From Flavobacteriales bacterium (GTDB lineage Bacteria; Bacteroidota; Bacteroidia; Flavobacteriales_D; Crocinitomicaceae): a stretch of 6,481 nt of DNA. Position numbers and translations under genes: made by a program. Below, piece by piece: positions 4,938 to 6,481 of this stretch (the stretch's first letter is position 1; every line of letters starts with the position of its first letter). Below the pieces are notes generated by a model. That model saw nothing but the letters and a program-made list of their open reading frames with translations. It did no database searches and had not been told where the DNA came from. The stretch covers positions 1-6,481 of the forward strand of contig CANMFV010000062.1 in NCBI GenBank assembly GCA_947496835.1, in the 5' to 3' direction.

Positions 4938-6481
4938 ATGAGCAAATACACCTTGTTAGAAAACATGATGGAAATTCATGAGCTAGAAAAAGAAGCAATT
5001 ATTCAATGGGGGGAAAATGCAGCCTTCAAAAAAAGAGTAAACGAACTGAGTCAACAACTTCACACATCGGAACTCTTAACGTTAGTATTCTCCTTTATTG
5101 TAATTGAACAATTAACAGGAGAGATTCCGTCTTTAAAGCGAATTGCAAGATCAATGGGCTTGAGTCCGAATCATTATATTTTAGTGAATCAAGAGTTAAA
5201 GCAATTACGCAAACGCGGCTGGTTAAAATCAATTTTTAGACGCTTCCAACCTACTGTTGATGAATATGCCGTTCCCAAAAGAATCATTGATGCCATTTTA
5301 GAAAATAGTCTTGCAAAACTTGAAATGGAATCCTTTGAAACCGTTAATGAATCACTTATTCAGTTTAATGAATATACCCAACAAATTTTAGAGGAATTGG
5401 AGAAATGTGAATTAGCGGAAGTTCTAGTTGATTTTGCTCAACAGTACAATCATTTTGAACCTATAAAAAGTATTCTAGAAAATAAAAGCATCATAGAAGA
5501 GGAGAAAATTATTCTCTTATTTGCCTGTTCAGAATACATCCATGGACAAAAAGAGATAAATTATGAAGCTCACATTGAGTATTTTTTTGAGGTAAAATCA
5601 GCAATATCTTATCGATTGAGAAAGAGAATTAGTTCACCTCATTCTGAATTGATTCAATCCGGACTGATCTGTTATGAGTTTCCTGGTTTGGCTGATACAC
5701 AAAATATGGTCCTGGGAGAAGAGCTGACAAAATTTTTAGAAGTGGAACATATCCTTGAGATAAAGAAGGAATTTAAGACGAAACTATGTCAATTAATAAA
5801 ACCTGAAGCTATTTCAATTCAAGAGCTTCATTTTGATCAAGACATGAATGATCAGATTGAGAAATTAAAACATCTCATGGAGGAGGGAAATTTTTATCTC
5901 TTACAACAACGGATGCAAGAAAAAAAAATGAAGGAAGGAATCACCATGCTTTTTTATGGTGCGCCTGGAACCGGGAAGACCGAATTAGCCAAGCAACTTG
6001 CTCTTCATACAAATCGCGTTGTATTAATGGTCGATATCTCCTCCATCAAAAGTATGTGGGTCGGTGAAAGTGAAAAAAATACGCGGAAAATATTTTCGGA
6101 ATATTATGCGGCAAAAAATTATTTCCCTCAGGCTCCCATATTGCTTTTTAATGAAGCAGATGCACTTATTTCTAAAAGAGGAGAAGCAAGTCATTCTGTA
6201 GATCAAATGATGAACTCGATTCAAAACATTTTACTTCAAGAAATCGAGGATTTCAATGGGATTTTAATCGCCACTTCCAACCTTGAAAAGAATTTCGACC
6301 CTGCTTTCGATAGAAGATTTTTATTCAAAATCTGTTTCAAAAAACCTGAATCAAAAATTAGGTACCAAATTTTAAAAAATAAGTTAAACTGTTTAAACGA
6401 TGATGAAATTGCCTTATTGGCAGAAAATTATGAATTATCTGGAGGTCAAATTCAAAATATTGAAAAACAGATTGTGATGCA
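4938..6481 (+). CDS. AAA+ ATPase with N-terminal winged-helix-like repeats (3' partial)
   Basis: The gene starts at ATG 4938 and is open to the window edge (514 complete codons), so the C-terminus is missing. Residues 1-320 are helical. Two stretches, about 45-98 and 190-247, follow the same plan: a hydrophobic helix, a polar loop, then a basic helix ending in a Leu-rich turn (LRKRGWLK near 91-98; HSELIQSGLICYE near 235-247). They look like tandem winged-helix domains. The ATPase core (PF00004 type) has Walker A GAPGTGKTE at 341-349, a pore-loop motif MWVGESEKN at 373-381 with Trp374 in the usual aromatic position, Walker B ILLFNEAD at 401-408, sensor 1 Asn448 in ATSN, and DRRF at 458-461 with the paired arginine fingers Arg459/Arg460. 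The start of the sensor 2 lid, SGGQIQNIE, is at 501-509. These features place it in the classical AAA clade, which forms ring-shaped hexamers that remodel or unfold proteins. The usual Walker B Asp is Asn405, while the catalytic Glu406 is kept. Target unknown. It follows the 66-residue gene on the same strand. Confidence 0.92.
   Translation, partial: MSKYTLLENMMEIHELEKEAIIQWGENAAFKKRVNELSQQLHTSELLTLVFSFIVIEQLTGEIPSLKRIARSMGLSPNHYILVNQELKQLRKRGWLKSIFRRFQPTVDEYAVPKRIIDAILENSLAKLEMESFETVNESLIQFNEYTQQILEELEKCELAEVLVDFAQQYNHFEPIKSILENKSIIEEEKIILLFACSEYIHGQKEINYEAHIEYFFEVKSAISYRLRKRISSPHSELIQSGLICYEFPGLADTQNMVLGEELTKFLEVEHILEIKKEFKTKLCQLIKPEAISIQELHFDQDMNDQIEKLKHLMEEGNFYLLQQRMQEKKMKEGITMLFYGAPGTGKTELAKQLALHTNRVVLMVDISSIKSMWVGESEKNTRKIFSEYYAAKNYFPQAPILLFNEADALISKRGEASHSVDQMMNSIQNILLQEIEDFNGILIATSNLEKNFDPAFDRRFLFKICFKKPESKIRYQILKNKLNCLNDDEIALLAENYELSGGQIQNIEKQIVM

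Noticed and set aside
6024..6224. Minus-strand ORF of 66 codons
   Set aside because: It is antisense to the pore loop and Walker B region of the ATPase, which is unmistakable on the plus strand.

Overview
The window looks like chromosomal DNA from a member of the Bacteroidota, probably the Flavobacteriales. This is inferred from low GC, A-rich leaders without clear Shine-Dalgarno sequences, signal peptides whose predicted mature proteins start with Gln, and a lineage-type AAA+ ATPase. No tRNA, rRNA, CRISPR array, transposase or integrase was seen. Most genes encode proteins I cannot name.

Left block (1-1117, + strand): the tail of a small membrane-anchored protein, then a secreted ~210-residue protein, then a small tail-anchored membrane protein whose frame is broken. 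The secreted gene seems to have lost one base at its 3' end, and the next gene needs two more frame corrections. That makes three single-base shifts within about 170 bp, from either gene decay or sequencing error in A/T runs.

Middle block (1202-2808, + strand): a tight four-gene operon. Three tandem paralogues encode small exported proteins of 122, 146 and 150 residues, the last two clearly closer to each other. They are followed by a 107-residue His/Phe-rich protein without a signal peptide, joined to the third paralogue by an ATGA overlap. A convergent intergenic region (2809-3056) separates this block from the next.

Right block: a two-gene minus-strand operon (4427 to 3057) encodes two cytoplasmic proteins of 220 and 233 residues that I do not recognise. 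A very A/T-rich divergent region (4428-4671) with several nested inverted repeats separates it from a plus-strand pair: a 66-residue small protein and a large AAA+ ATPase that runs off the right end. The ATPase has an N-terminal region that looks like two winged-helix-type repeats, then an AAA module with intact Walker A, pore loop, sensor 1 and arginine fingers. Its Walker B carries Asn-Glu instead of Asp-Glu.

No defence, secretion or metabolic system can be assigned with confidence. The most distinctive parts are the secreted paralogue cassette with its coupled His-rich partner, and the ATPase with its small upstream gene and structured leader.
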